Shown here in pieces: positions 7,218 to 15,611 of a stretch of 39,983 nucleotides of DNA. The DNA is from Phenylobacterium sp. Lineage in GTDB: Bacteria; Pseudomonadota; Alphaproteobacteria; Caulobacterales; Caulobacteraceae. Position 1 is the first letter of the stretch; each line of letters starts with the position of its first letter. Position numbers and translations under genes: made by a program. The notes beneath the pieces were generated by a model. It ran no database searches, was not told the origin of the DNA, and saw only the letters and a list, made by a program, of their open reading frames with translations. The stretch is from positions 1 through 39,983 of the forward strand of contig NZ_SCVD01000027.1 in assembly GCF_004297125.1 (NCBI RefSeq), in the 5' to 3' direction.

Positions 7218-8351
7218 GTGATCGACGACAGCGACCTGCTTGCCAAGCTGGATCGGCAATTCCTGGGCTTTCCCTCTCCGACCTCCCCGCGGATCATGGC
7301 CGGCGGCCACCCCTGCCAGGGCATCTACACCACGCCGAAGGGGGCGCGGCCGAAGACCGCCTTCATCGCCACCCACTACAACGTCGACTTCTCCGAGCAC
7401 TACATCGCCCCCTACCTGGCTTCCCGCGGCTTCGGCTTCCTGGGCTGGAACACCCGCTACCGCGGCGCCGAGGACCAGTTCCTGCTGGAACACGCGGTGA
7501 TCGACATCGGCGTGGGCGTGCGCTGGCTGAAGGAGCAGGCCGGCGTCGAGACGGTGGTGATCCTGGGCAATTCCGGCGGCGGCTCGCTGATGGGCGCCTA
7601 CCAGGCCGAGGCCATCGCGCCGACCCTGGGCGACCTCCTGAGCGGCGCGGGGCTGGACGCGCTGAACACCCTGCCGCAGGGCGACCTCTACATCTCGTTC
7701 AACGCCCACCAGGGCCGGCCCGAGGTGCTGACCGACTGGATGGACGCCTCGGTCGTGGACGAGTTCGACCCCGTCGCGACGGACGAGAGCCTGAACCCGT
7801 TCAACCCCGACAACGGTCCGCCCTATTCGGAGGCGTTCATCGCCCGCTACCGCGCCGCCCAGCGGGCCCGGAACCAGCGGATCACCGACTGGGCCAAGGC
7901 CGAGTTGAAGCGTCTCAACGACGCCGGCATCCCCGACCGGCTGTTCCCGTTGTTCCGGTGCTGGGGCGACCTGCGGATGATGGACGGGACCATCGACCCG
8001 TCCGAGCGCGAGACGCCGATGTGCTACCGCGGCCATCCGGCGGTCGCCAACCGCAGCCCCTCCATCGGCCGGGCCAACAACCTGAAGACCTGGCTCAGCA
8101 TGTGGAGCCTGGAGACGTCCAAGTGCCGGGGCAAGGACCAGCTCGCCAAGTTCCGGATGCCGGCGCTGGTGGTCCAGGGGCTGGCGGACACGGGGGTGTT
8201 CCCGTCCGACGCCCAGATCATCTTCGACAACCTGGGAACCTCGGACAAGCAGCTCCAGATGATTAAGGGCGCCCACTACTTCGAAGACAGCCGCCGGGTG
8301 CGCGAGAACGCGGCGAACCTGCTCTGCGACTGGGTGGAGTCGAAGCTCTGA
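7218..8351 (+). CDS. Alpha/beta hydrolase
   Basis: A 377-residue cytosolic protein of the alpha/beta hydrolase fold. The nucleophile elbow is GNSGGGS with Ser119; a late GLADTGVFPSD segment can supply the acid and KGAHYFED the histidine (near residue 356). There is no signal peptide. Family members are esterases, lipases or C-C hydrolases; the substrate is not evident. The gene is divergent from the acyl-CoA synthetase with 101 bases between starts, and a GGGGAGA ribosome site lies just before the ATG, so a shared catabolic role is likely. It is followed 56 bases later by an exported alpha/beta hydrolase. Confidence 0.85.
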   Translation: MIDDSDLLAKLDRQFLGFPSPTSPRIMAGGHPCQGIYTTPKGARPKTAFIATHYNVDFSEHYIAPYLASRGFGFLGWNTRYRGAEDQFLLEHAVIDIGVGVRWLKEQAGVETVVILGNSGGGSLMGAYQAEAIAPTLGDLLSGAGLDALNTLPQGDLYISFNAHQGRPEVLTDWMDASVVDEFDPVATDESLNPFNPDNGPPYSEAFIARYRAAQRARNQRITDWAKAELKRLNDAGIPDRLFPLFRCWGDLRMMDGTIDPSERETPMCYRGHPAVANRSPSIGRANNLKTWLSMWSLETSKCRGKDQLAKFRMPALVVQGLADTGVFPSDAQIIFDNLGTSDKQLQMIKGAHYFEDSRRVRENAANLLCDWVESKL

Positions 8352-8407
8352 TTACGCCGCGCCGCTGAAGGGCTAAGGTGGCCTCGTCATCGCCTGGAGG
8401 GGTCACG

Positions 8408-9325
8408 ATGCGTCTGCTCGGTCTGGTCTTCACCCTGTTGCTGGCCGCGGGGCCGGCGCTCGCCGGGGCGTTCGATTTCCCCTCCGGCTTCACCGTCCGG
8501 GAGATCGCGGCCAACGGCGCGACGATCCACGTCCGCGTGGGCGGCAAGGGGCCGCCGGTGGTGCTGCTGCACGGCTATGGCGAGACCGGCGACATGTGGG
8601 TCCCGATGGCCGAGGACCTGGCGCGCGACCACACGGTGATCGTGCCCGACCTGCGCGGCATGGGGCTCTCGACCAGGCCGGCAGGCGGTTACGACAAGAA
8701 GACCCAGGCCGGTGACGTGGCCGGCGTGATGGACGCCCTGAAGGTGGCGCGCGCCGACGTGGTGGCCCACGATATCGGCAACATGGTCGCCTTTTCCTTC
8801 GCCGCGCAGAACCCGGCGCGGGTGACCCGGCTGGTGCTGATCGACGCGCCGGTGCCGGGCGTCGGGCCGTGGGAGGAGATCCTGAAGAACCCGCTGCTCT
8901 GGCACTTCCGGTTCGGCGGTCCCGACATGGAGCGGCTGGTGGCGGGCCGCGAGCGGATCTATCTCGACCGCTTCTGGAACGAGTTCTCGGCGACGCCGGC
9001 GAAGTTCACCGAAGAGGCCCGCGTCCACTATGCGGCGCTCTACGCCAGGCCGGGGGCAATGCACGCCGGCTTCGCCCAGTTCGCCGCCTTCGACCAGGAC
9101 GCCATCGACAACCGCGCCTATCTTTCGGGCGGCGGGAAGCTCGCCATGCCGGTGCTCGCCCTGGGCGGCGAGAAGTCGTTCGGCCTGACGATGGCCGCCG
9201 TGATGCGGGCGGCCGCGGCGAACGTGACCGAGGGCGTGGTGCCGGATTCGGGCCACTGGATCATGGAAGAGAACCCGGCCGCGACGGTGAAGCTGGTCCG
9301 CGCCTTCCTGGAAAAGCCGATCTAG
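8408..9325 (+). CDS. Exported alpha/beta hydrolase, dehalogenase/epoxide hydrolase type
   Basis: A 305-residue protein with an N-terminal signal peptide (cleavage near residue 19, ALAG-AFD). The oxyanion region is LHGYGETGDMW (residues 54-64). The nucleophile position reads AHDIGNM with Asp122 in place of serine, as in haloacetate dehalogenases and epoxide hydrolases, and the catalytic histidine is in DSGHW (His283). A strong GGAGGGG precedes the ATG at 8408, so a longer frame starting at 8378 is rejected. The Asp nucleophile suggests hydrolysis of C-halogen or epoxide bonds; export to the periplasm is less usual for this class. It may share the operon with the preceding hydrolase. Confidence 0.88.
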   Translation: MRLLGLVFTLLLAAGPALAGAFDFPSGFTVREIAANGATIHVRVGGKGPPVVLLHGYGETGDMWVPMAEDLARDHTVIVPDLRGMGLSTRPAGGYDKKTQAGDVAGVMDALKVARADVVAHDIGNMVAFSFAAQNPARVTRLVLIDAPVPGVGPWEEILKNPLLWHFRFGGPDMERLVAGRERIYLDRFWNEFSATPAKFTEEARVHYAALYARPGAMHAGFAQFAAFDQDAIDNRAYLSGGGKLAMPVLALGGEKSFGLTMAAVMRAAAANVTEGVVPDSGHWIMEENPAATVKLVRAFLEKPI

Positions 9326-9584
9326 ATCCAATCGAGGTTCAGGGAGACGCCGGGCGCTTGGTTCTTCTCTTCCGCGGGGAAGGGGAACGCGAGGGCGTCG
9401 CGACGGACGTTGGGGTCGGTCGGACGGAACGCCCGCTACGTTCGCGGGGCCCATTTCGACGCACTGCAAAGCTGCAGAAGCGCGCTGCAATCACGCGGAT
9501 TGTGGGCGAACACGGGTAGCCGTATCTCGCCGGTCCCCGGAACGGCGGCCCATCAGAGGCCGCGTCCAAGACCAGGTGTGTGAA
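9326..9584. other. Non-coding gap with one weak hairpin
   Basis: These 259 bases between the exported hydrolase and the cytochrome gene contain no credible reading frame. The only structure I see is a purine/pyrimidine hairpin at 9361-9388 (GTTCTTCT pairing with the GGGGAAC side through two G-U pairs), without a T tract. It could terminate the hydrolase transcript weakly. The cytochrome promoter should be in the second half, but no good -35/-10 pair is visible. Confidence 0.4.
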
Positions 9585-10475
9585 ATGAAACGTCTGCTGA
9601 AGTGGGCCGGCCTTGGCCTGGCCGGCATCGCCGCCCTGTTGCTTATCGTCATCGGCGGCGCCTTCGCGGTGTCGGAGGCGATGATCCGTTGGCCGGTCGA
9701 TCGCCCGAAGGTCCAGCTGATGGCCTCGTCCGATCCCGGCGCGGTCGCCCGCGGCGCCAGGGTGGCCAAGCTGAACGGCTGCCACGACTGCCACGGCGAG
9801 AAGTTGCAGGGCCTGCTCTTCCACGACGAGATGCCGATCATCCGCGCCTGGGGGCCGAACCTCAGCCGCGCCGTGGCGGAGCAGACCGACTCGGAACTGG
9901 ACGCCGCGATCCGCCACGGGGTGGCGGCCAACGGGCGTCGGCTCTGGATGATGCCGTCGAGCGCTTTCGCCCACCTGAGCGACCGGGAAACCGCGGACCT
10001 GCTGGCCTACCTGCGGACCTACAAGCCCACGGGCGAGAAGCAGCCGCGCTTCCAGGTCGGCCCGGTCGGCCGGCTGGGCGTGCTTCTGGGCCAGTTCAAG
10101 TCCGAGCCGGACATGATCGCGGCCAACGGCGGCGCCCTGAAGATCGCCGACCTCGGTCCCGAACACGCGCGGGGCCGCGACCTGGCCCGCGCCTGCGTCG
10201 AGTGTCACGGCCAGTCGCTGGAGGGCAACAAGACGATGAAGTCGCCCGACCTCTCGATCGTGGCGTCATACGATCCCGCGGACTTCGCGCGGCTGCTGCG
10301 CACCGGCGTGGCGGCGGGCGACCGCAAGGTCGGCCTGATGACCCAGATCGCGCCGGCGCGATTTGGCGGCTTGAGCTCGGACGAGATCTCGGCGCTGCAG
10401 GGCTACCTGAAGGCGCGCGCGGCCCGGCAGATCGCGATGGCTGACGTCACGTCAGCGGGAGCGCAGCAACCCTAG
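9585..10475 (+). CDS. Membrane-anchored dihaem cytochrome c
   Basis: A 296-residue protein with one N-terminal uncleaved membrane helix (residues 8-30) and two cytochrome c domains. The haem motifs are CHDCH (66-70) and CVECH (204-208); methionines in RLWMMPS and VGLMTQ are good axial-ligand candidates. The protein should face the periplasm and transfer electrons, for example from a membrane dehydrogenase to an oxidase; no dehydrogenase or oxidase gene lies beside it. The ATG at 9585 is preferred over a GTG at 9576, as an AGG lies about 9 bases upstream. A perfect 17-bp palindrome lies in the last codons of the gene. Confidence 0.9.
   Translation: MKRLLKWAGLGLAGIAALLLIVIGGAFAVSEAMIRWPVDRPKVQLMASSDPGAVARGARVAKLNGCHDCHGEKLQGLLFHDEMPIIRAWGPNLSRAVAEQTDSELDAAIRHGVAANGRRLWMMPSSAFAHLSDRETADLLAYLRTYKPTGEKQPRFQVGPVGRLGVLLGQFKSEPDMIAANGGALKIADLGPEHARGRDLARACVECHGQSLEGNKTMKSPDLSIVASYDPADFARLLRTGVAAGDRKVGLMTQIAPARFGGLSSDEISALQGYLKARAARQIAMADVTSAGAQQP
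10440..10456. repeat. Perfect 17-bp palindrome at the 3' end of the cytochrome gene
   Basis: GCTGACGT-C-ACGTCAGC is a perfect 8-bp inverted repeat around a single base, 19 bases before the cytochrome stop codon. It encodes residues A-D-V-T-S-A-G, so it may be chance, but it also lies about 110 bases upstream of the small membrane protein gene, where an operator could be. Confidence 0.4.
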
Positions 10476-10563
10476 CAAGGGGCAAAATGTTGTGTCATCG
10501 TCGTCATAAATCGGCCGGCTCGACCCGGACCGACCTGAAATAAGAGCTGGTTTGGGAGGAAAT

Positions 10564-10725
10564 ATGCGTCGCGACCTCGCCTTCATGGGCGTGGCGCGGC
10601 AGGTGGAGCGGCCCGCCCGCTCGATCGCCTGTCTCGCTTTCGTGGCGGTCCTGGCCGCGGCCTTCTGGGCCGGCGCCATCTGGATCGCCGAAGCTTTCAT
10701 GAGCGCGCCCGGCCTGGGCTTCTAG
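10564..10725 (+). CDS. 53-residue single-helix membrane protein
   Basis: A short gene of 53 codons with an excellent ribosome site, GGGAGGAA, five bases before the ATG. The protein begins with a basic cytosolic segment (MRRDLAFMGVARQVERPARS), followed by one hydrophobic helix (about residues 22-43) rich in Ala, Phe and Trp, and a short tail. It is preceded by 88 non-coding bases and is separate from the cytochrome gene. I do not know the family; the amino-terminal arginines and single helix suggest a small inner-membrane protein that could modulate a larger complex. The strong ribosome site is the main reason to believe it. Confidence 0.75.
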   Translation: MRRDLAFMGVARQVERPARSIACLAFVAVLAAAFWAGAIWIAEAFMSAPGLGF

Positions 10726-10764
10726 CTCCTCGGAGGCGCTGCGCTCCCGGCGCGCTCGCCGGCC

Positions 10765-11382
10765 TCAGGGCTTGTAGGCGCGCAGGAACGTGTCCACGGC
10801 CCGTGCGACCTGGTTGTCGACCTCGTCCGGGGTCGGATGCGACGCCACGCCCCACATGCGCGGCCAGTAGATCCCTGAGATCGCCAGGTCCTTGAAGTGC
10901 TGCGCGGCGATCACCGGGTCGGTGCGGCGCAGGCGGCCCGCGTCCATCAGTTCCTGGAGATAGGCCCCGATTCGTCCGAGCACGATCCTGGGGCCGCTGT
11001 CGTAGAAGATGCGGCCCAGCTCGGGGAACCGCTCGCTCTCCGACACAATCAGGCGCTGGATGCCCATGGCCTCGGGGGACATCAGGTGGCCCAGGAAGCT
11101 GCGGGCGAAGTGGGTGAGCCGGGCCTCGGCGTCGCCGCCGTCCGGTCCGATGTCGAAGAGGGTGGCCTGCAACTCGCCGCACAGGCGCTGCATCATCGCG
11201 GCGAACAGCTCTTCCTTGCTTTTGAAGTAGTTGTAGAGCGTGCCCTTCGAGCCGCCGAGGCGCGCAGCGATGGTCGACATCGAGGTCGCGGCGAAACCCT
11301 CGGCCAGGAAGCACTCGCGCGCGACGTCGAGGATGATCTCGCGCCGGTCTTCCCGCTTGGTGATGGTGGCCGCCACCGACAT
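10765..11382 (-). CDS. TetR family repressor of the efflux operon
   Basis: A 205-residue TetR/AcrR regulator. The N-terminal helix-turn-helix is ATSMSTIAARLGGSKGTLYNYF preceded by REIILDVARECFLAEGF, the family signature; the C-terminal part is the variable ligand-binding domain. AGGGAA precedes the ATG. It is divergent from the outer membrane factor gene, with a perfect palindrome in the 120-base gap, so it most likely represses both itself and the efflux operon until a drug or lipophilic compound binds. The ligand is unknown. Confidence 0.93.
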   Translation of the reverse strand: MSVAATITKREDRREIILDVARECFLAEGFAATSMSTIAARLGGSKGTLYNYFKSKEELFAAMMQRLCGELQATLFDIGPDGGDAEARLTHFARSFLGHLMSPEAMGIQRLIVSESERFPELGRIFYDSGPRIVLGRIGAYLQELMDAGRLRRTDPVIAAQHFKDLAISGIYWPRMWGVASHPTPDEVDNQVARAVDTFLRAYKP

Positions 11383-11429
11383 TCGTTTTCCCTAAAGCGC
11401 CGTCTTGACGCCGTCCAGCTATCGCCAAT

Positions 11430-11454
11430 ATATGACCGTACTGTACGGTCATAT
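11430..11454. promoter_or_regulatory. Perfect 25-bp palindrome, TetR operator
   Basis: ATATGACCGTA-CTG-TACGGTCATAT is an 11-bp perfect inverted repeat with a 3-bp centre, situated between the divergent TetR and efflux genes (48 bases from the TetR start and 49 from the outer membrane factor start). Length, symmetry and position are typical of a TetR-family operator. Confidence 0.85.
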
Positions 11455-11502
11455 CAATGGCTAGAACCGTCGCAGTCGCCCATCCTCCCCAAGGCGCAAG
11501 AC

Positions 11503-12912
11503 ATGTCCCATTCGCTTATCGGCCTGATGGCCGGCGCCGCCGCGCTGGCCGGATGCGCCACCATCCCCCAACTCCCCGACCCGACGAAGGCCGCCGCCGC
11601 CGAGAACTTCGCCACCGCCAAGAGCTTCCAGGCCCCCGACGCCGCCTGGCCGGCGGACCGCTGGTGGGCCGCCTATGGCGATCCGCAGCTCGAAGGGCTG
11701 ATGGACGAGGCGCTGGCCGGTTCGCCCAGCCTGGCGCAGGCGGCCGCCCGGCTGCGCGCCGCCGACGCCCGGGCGCGCCAGGCGCGGGCCGCGACCCTGC
11801 CCGGGGTCGAGGCGAACGCCCAGGCGGCCGAGACCAAGCAGTCCTACAACAACGGCATCCCGGCCCAGTTCGTCCCGCGCGGCTACAACGACACCGGCCG
11901 CGCCAGCCTGGACCTCAGCTACGACCTGGATCTCTGGGGCAGGAACCGCGCGGCGCTGAAGGCGGCGACGTCCGAGGCGGAGGCGGCGCGGATGGATGCG
12001 GCCGAAGCCCGGCTGGCGCTCACCACGGCCATCGCCGGGGCCTACGCCGACTTCGCCCGTCTGAGCGCCGAGCACGACGCGGCCGATGCCGCCCTGAAGA
12101 ACCGCGAGGCCTCCGCCGATCTCGTCGCGCGCCGGGTCACCGGCGGCGCCGCCAATCCCGGCGAGGCGGACCAGGCCCGCGCGGCCGCCGCCGCCGCGCG
12201 CCAGGATCTCGCGGCGCTGGATGAACAACTCACGGTGGTCCGCAACCAGCTGGCCGCCCTGGCGGGCGCCGGTCCCGACCGCGGCCTCGCGCTCGCGCGG
12301 CCGCACGCCCAGCCGAAGGCTGGTTTCGGCCTACCGTCCCACCTCGCCGCCGACCTCCTGGGACGCCGGCCCGACCTGCAGGCCGCCCGCCTGCGCGCCG
12401 AGGCCGCCGCACGCCGGATCGACGTGGCCCGCGCCGGCTTCTATCCGAACATCAACCTGGCGGCCTTCATCGGCCTACAGTCCCTGGGGCTGAACAACCT
12501 GACCAGTTCGGGGTCGGACATCGGCCAGGCGGGCGCGGCGATCAGCCTGCCGATCTTCGATGGCGGGCGGCTGGACGGCGCCTACCGCGGCGCCCGCGCC
12601 GACTATGACGCCGCGGTCGCGGCCTACGACCAGACCCTGGTCCAGGCGCTGCAGGAGGTGGCGGACGCCGCGGCGGGCCAGCGCGCGCTGCAGGCCCGCC
12701 TGGGCGCGGCCCGCGACAGCCTGGCCTCGGGCGAACAGGCCTACCGCGTGGCGCGCCTGCGCTACGAGGGCGGGCTGACCTCGTACCTCACCCTGCTGAC
12801 CGCCGAGGACTCGGTCATCGCCCAGCGCCGCGCGGTCGCCCAGCTCGAGGCCCGCGCCCTCACCCTCGACGCCAGCCTCGTCCGCGCCCTCGGCGGCGGC
12901 TTCCGCGCCTGA
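11503..12912 (+). CDS. Outer membrane efflux lipoprotein (NodT/OprM family)
   Basis: A 469-residue outer membrane factor. It starts with a lipoprotein signal peptide ending in LAGC (Cys18), then two repeated outer-membrane-efflux domains with long helical coiled regions; WWAAYGDPQLEGLMDEAL and the late YRVARLRYEGGLTSYLTLLTAE are family hallmarks. As a trimer it forms the outer membrane channel of a tripartite pump. It is the first gene of an operon with an adaptor (29 bases downstream) and an MFS pump. A long in-frame extension upstream of 11503 crosses the operator and is rejected; the ATG at 11503 begins the signal peptide. Confidence 0.93.
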   Translation: MSHSLIGLMAGAAALAGCATIPQLPDPTKAAAAENFATAKSFQAPDAAWPADRWWAAYGDPQLEGLMDEALAGSPSLAQAAARLRAADARARQARAATLPGVEANAQAAETKQSYNNGIPAQFVPRGYNDTGRASLDLSYDLDLWGRNRAALKAATSEAEAARMDAAEARLALTTAIAGAYADFARLSAEHDAADAALKNREASADLVARRVTGGAANPGEADQARAAAAAARQDLAALDEQLTVVRNQLAALAGAGPDRGLALARPHAQPKAGFGLPSHLAADLLGRRPDLQAARLRAEAAARRIDVARAGFYPNINLAAFIGLQSLGLNNLTSSGSDIGQAGAAISLPIFDGGRLDGAYRGARADYDAAVAAYDQTLVQALQEVADAAAGQRALQARLGAARDSLASGEQAYRVARLRYEGGLTSYLTLLTAEDSVIAQRRAVAQLEARALTLDASLVRALGGGFRA

Positions 12913-12941
12913 CCCCAACACTTCTCTCGAAAGTCCACCCC

Positions 12942-14066
12942 ATGGCCCGAGACCAAGGCCCCACGGCGGAAGCCGCTATCCCCCAAGCGGCGTCCGCCCC
13001 GGCGCCGGCCGCGAACCCCCAGCGCGGCCGGCGCATCCGTCTCCTGCTGACCCTCGCCGCGGTCGTCGCCGCGGCGGGCCTGCTCTATCTGGTCTACTGG
13101 TTGCTGGTCGGCTCGAAGCACGTCGAGACCGACAACGCCTATGTGCAGGCCAGCAGCGTCCAGGTCGCCGCCCTGGTCAGCGGCCCGCTGGTGCAGGTCC
13201 CGATCCACGAGACCCAGCCGGTGAAGCGGGGTCAGGTGCTGGCGGTCATCGAGCCTGCGGACTACCGCCTGGCGGTGGACCGGGCCCGCGCCGACCTGGA
13301 CCAGGCCGAGCGCCGGGTCCGCCAGTACTTCGCCAACGACCGGGCGCTGGCGGCGCAGACCGACGCGCGGACCTCCGACATCGCCGCCGCCGAAGCGCAA
13401 CTGCGCCGCGCCCAGGTGGAATACGGCCGCCGCAAGGGCCTGGCCGACGCCCGCGCCGTCTCCGCCGACGAACTCACCGCCGCGGAAACCACCCTGACGA
13501 CCGCGAGGGCCGCCCTGGCCCAGGCGCGCGCGAACGCGGTGGCGGCCGGCGAACAGCAGCGCGCGGCCAATGTGCTGGTGGCCGGCGGCGACGTCGCCTC
13601 GAACCCCGAGGTCGCCGCCGCCCGCACCCGCCTGGCCCAGGCCGAACTGGACCTGGCCCGCACCGTGATCCGGTCGCCCACCGACGGCGTCGTGACCCGC
13701 AACACCGTCGAGGTGGGCCAGCGGGTGCAGCCCGGCGCGGCGCTGATGACCGTGGTGCCGATCCAGCAGGCCTATGTGGACGCCAATTTCAAGGAAGGGC
13801 AGCTGCGCAAGGTGCGCATCGGCCAGCCGGTGACGCTCACCAGCGACCTTTATGGCTCGGGGGTGAAGTTCCACGGCCGGGTGGTCGGGTTCTCGGGCGG
13901 CACGGGTTCGGCGTTCGCCGTCATCCCCGCGCAGAACGCCACCGGCAACTGGATCAAGGTGGTCCAGCGCGTGCCGGTTCGGATCGCCCTGGATCCGAAG
14001 GAGCTGGCGAAGCATCCGCTGCGGGTCGGCCTGTCCATGACGGCCGATATCGACATCGGAGGCTGA
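12942..14066 (+). CDS. Efflux membrane fusion protein (EmrA/HlyD family)
   Basis: A 374-residue periplasmic adaptor with a proline/alanine-rich cytosolic tail (1-30), one membrane helix (about 34-54) and the HlyD/EmrA architecture: VETDNAYVQASSVQVAALVSG is the start of the lipoyl half-domain, a long coiled coil covers about residues 105-215, and TVIRSPTDGVVTRNTVEVGQRV closes the lipoyl domain. It connects the inner membrane pump to the outer membrane channel. It is placed between the outer membrane factor and EmrB-like genes, which overlap or nearly abut, as expected for one transcription unit. Confidence 0.93.
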   Translation: MARDQGPTAEAAIPQAASAPAPAANPQRGRRIRLLLTLAAVVAAAGLLYLVYWLLVGSKHVETDNAYVQASSVQVAALVSGPLVQVPIHETQPVKRGQVLAVIEPADYRLAVDRARADLDQAERRVRQYFANDRALAAQTDARTSDIAAAEAQLRRAQVEYGRRKGLADARAVSADELTAAETTLTTARAALAQARANAVAAGEQQRAANVLVAGGDVASNPEVAAARTRLAQAELDLARTVIRSPTDGVVTRNTVEVGQRVQPGAALMTVVPIQQAYVDANFKEGQLRKVRIGQPVTLTSDLYGSGVKFHGRVVGFSGGTGSAFAVIPAQNATGNWIKVVQRVPVRIALDPKELAKHPLRVGLSMTADIDIGG

Positions 14067-14069
14067 GCC

Positions 14070-15602
14070 GTGCCGCAGGCCCCCGCCGGACCCGCCCCGC
14101 TGACCGGCGTTCCGCTCTACACGGCCGCGCTCCTGCTGGGGCTGGCCAACTTCATGGTGGTGCTGGACACCACCATCGCCAACGTCTCCGTGCCGCACAT
14201 CGCCGGCGCCCTGGCCGTATCGCCCGCCCAGGGGACCTGGGTGATCACCTCCTACGCCGTGGCCGAGGCGATCACCGTGCCGCTGACCGGCTGGCTGGCC
14301 CAGCGGTTCGGGCCGGTCAGGGTGTTCGCGTTCAGCATGGCGGGCTTCGGGCTGTTCTCCCTGGCCTGCGGCCTGGCGCCCAGCTTCGCGATGCTGGTGG
14401 CGTTCCGCGTGGCCCAAGGCCTGTGCGGCGGGCCGATCATGCCGATGTCGCAGACCCTGCTGCTGCACATCTTCCCGAAGGACAAGGGCGCACAGGCGCT
14501 GGGCCTCTGGAGCATGACCACCGTCGTGGCCCCGATCGCCGGGCCGATCCTGGGCGGGATCATCTCGGACAACGCCCACTGGAGCTGGATCTTCCTGATC
14601 AACATCCCGGTGGCCGCCATCGTCGGCGTCGGCGCCTATCGGATGCTGATCGCTCACGACACCGCCACCCGGCGCGTGCCCGTGGATTATATCGGCCTGC
14701 TGCTGCTGGTCGTCTGGGTCGGCTCGCTGCAGATCATGCTCGACAAGGGCAAGGAACTGGACTGGTTCGGCTCGCCGGTGATCGTCGGATTGGCGGTGGT
14801 CGCCGCCATCGGCTTCGCGGCCTTCCTGATCTGGGAGCTGACCTCCCAGAACCCGATCGTGAACCTGAAGGTGTTCCGCCACCGGGGCTTCGTCGTCGGG
14901 GTCGTCGTGCTCAGCCTGACCTTCGGCGCCTTCTTCGCCAGCGTGGTGCTGATCCCGCTCTGGCTGCAGACCAGCATGGGCTACACGGCCACCTGGGCCG
15001 GCTACGCGGGGTGCCTGAACGGCGTGCTGGCGGTGATCATGTCGCCCATCGTGGCCAGGCTGGTCGGCCGCTACGACGTGCGGATGTTGGTCTCGTTCGG
15101 GGTGTTCTGGATGGCCGGCGTGGCCCTGTGGCGCGCGTTCTACACGACCGACGCGACGTTCTGGGACATCGCCATCCCGCAGTTCGTGCTGGGTTTCGCC
15201 ATGCCGTTCTTCTTCATCCCGACCACCAGCCTGTCGCTGTCCTCGGTGCTGCCCGAGGAGACGGCCGCGGCGGCCGGCCTGCAGAACTTCCTGCGCACCA
15301 CCTCGGCGGCCTTTGCGACCTCGATCATGACCACGGCCTGGGACGACACCTCGACGGCGCAGCGCAGCGTGCTGGCCGGCGCCTTGCCGGACCCGCAGCG
15401 CGTGCTGGACGTGATGACCGGCCGTGGGCTGTCGCCGGACCAGGCGCTACGCCAGTTGGACGGGCTGGTGCAGGTCCAGGCGGTGATGATCTCGACGAAC
15501 CGCATGTTCCTGGCGACGGCCGCAGTGTTCGCCGTGGCCGCCTCGCTGATCTGGCTCGCGCCCAAGCCGAAGCGGATGGCCGCGCCGGGCGGGGGGCACT
15601 AG
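14070..15602 (+). CDS. DHA2-family drug efflux transporter (EmrB type)
   Basis: A 510-residue major facilitator with about 14 transmembrane helices, size and pattern of the DHA2/EmrB subfamily. LDTTIANVSVPHIAG in helix 1 (motif D1 type), GWLAQRFGPVRVF (motif A) and the WSMTTVVAPIAGPILGG segment (motif C) are diagnostic of proton-driven drug exporters. It starts with GTG at 14070, three bases after the adaptor stop, preceded by GGAGG, so translation is closely linked. With the adaptor and the outer membrane lipoprotein it forms a complete tripartite pump. The substrate is unknown. Confidence 0.94.
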   Translation: MPQAPAGPAPLTGVPLYTAALLLGLANFMVVLDTTIANVSVPHIAGALAVSPAQGTWVITSYAVAEAITVPLTGWLAQRFGPVRVFAFSMAGFGLFSLACGLAPSFAMLVAFRVAQGLCGGPIMPMSQTLLLHIFPKDKGAQALGLWSMTTVVAPIAGPILGGIISDNAHWSWIFLINIPVAAIVGVGAYRMLIAHDTATRRVPVDYIGLLLLVVWVGSLQIMLDKGKELDWFGSPVIVGLAVVAAIGFAAFLIWELTSQNPIVNLKVFRHRGFVVGVVVLSLTFGAFFASVVLIPLWLQTSMGYTATWAGYAGCLNGVLAVIMSPIVARLVGRYDVRMLVSFGVFWMAGVALWRAFYTTDATFWDIAIPQFVLGFAMPFFFIPTTSLSLSSVLPEETAAAAGLQNFLRTTSAAFATSIMTTAWDDTSTAQRSVLAGALPDPQRVLDVMTGRGLSPDQALRQLDGLVQVQAVMISTNRMFLATAAVFAVAASLIWLAPKPKRMAAPGGGH

Positions 15603-15611
15603 AGCCGCGGA

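Noticed and set aside
9326..9584. Small RNA in the gap before the cytochrome gene
   Set aside because: Only one weak hairpin without T tract and no promoter pair; not enough to call.
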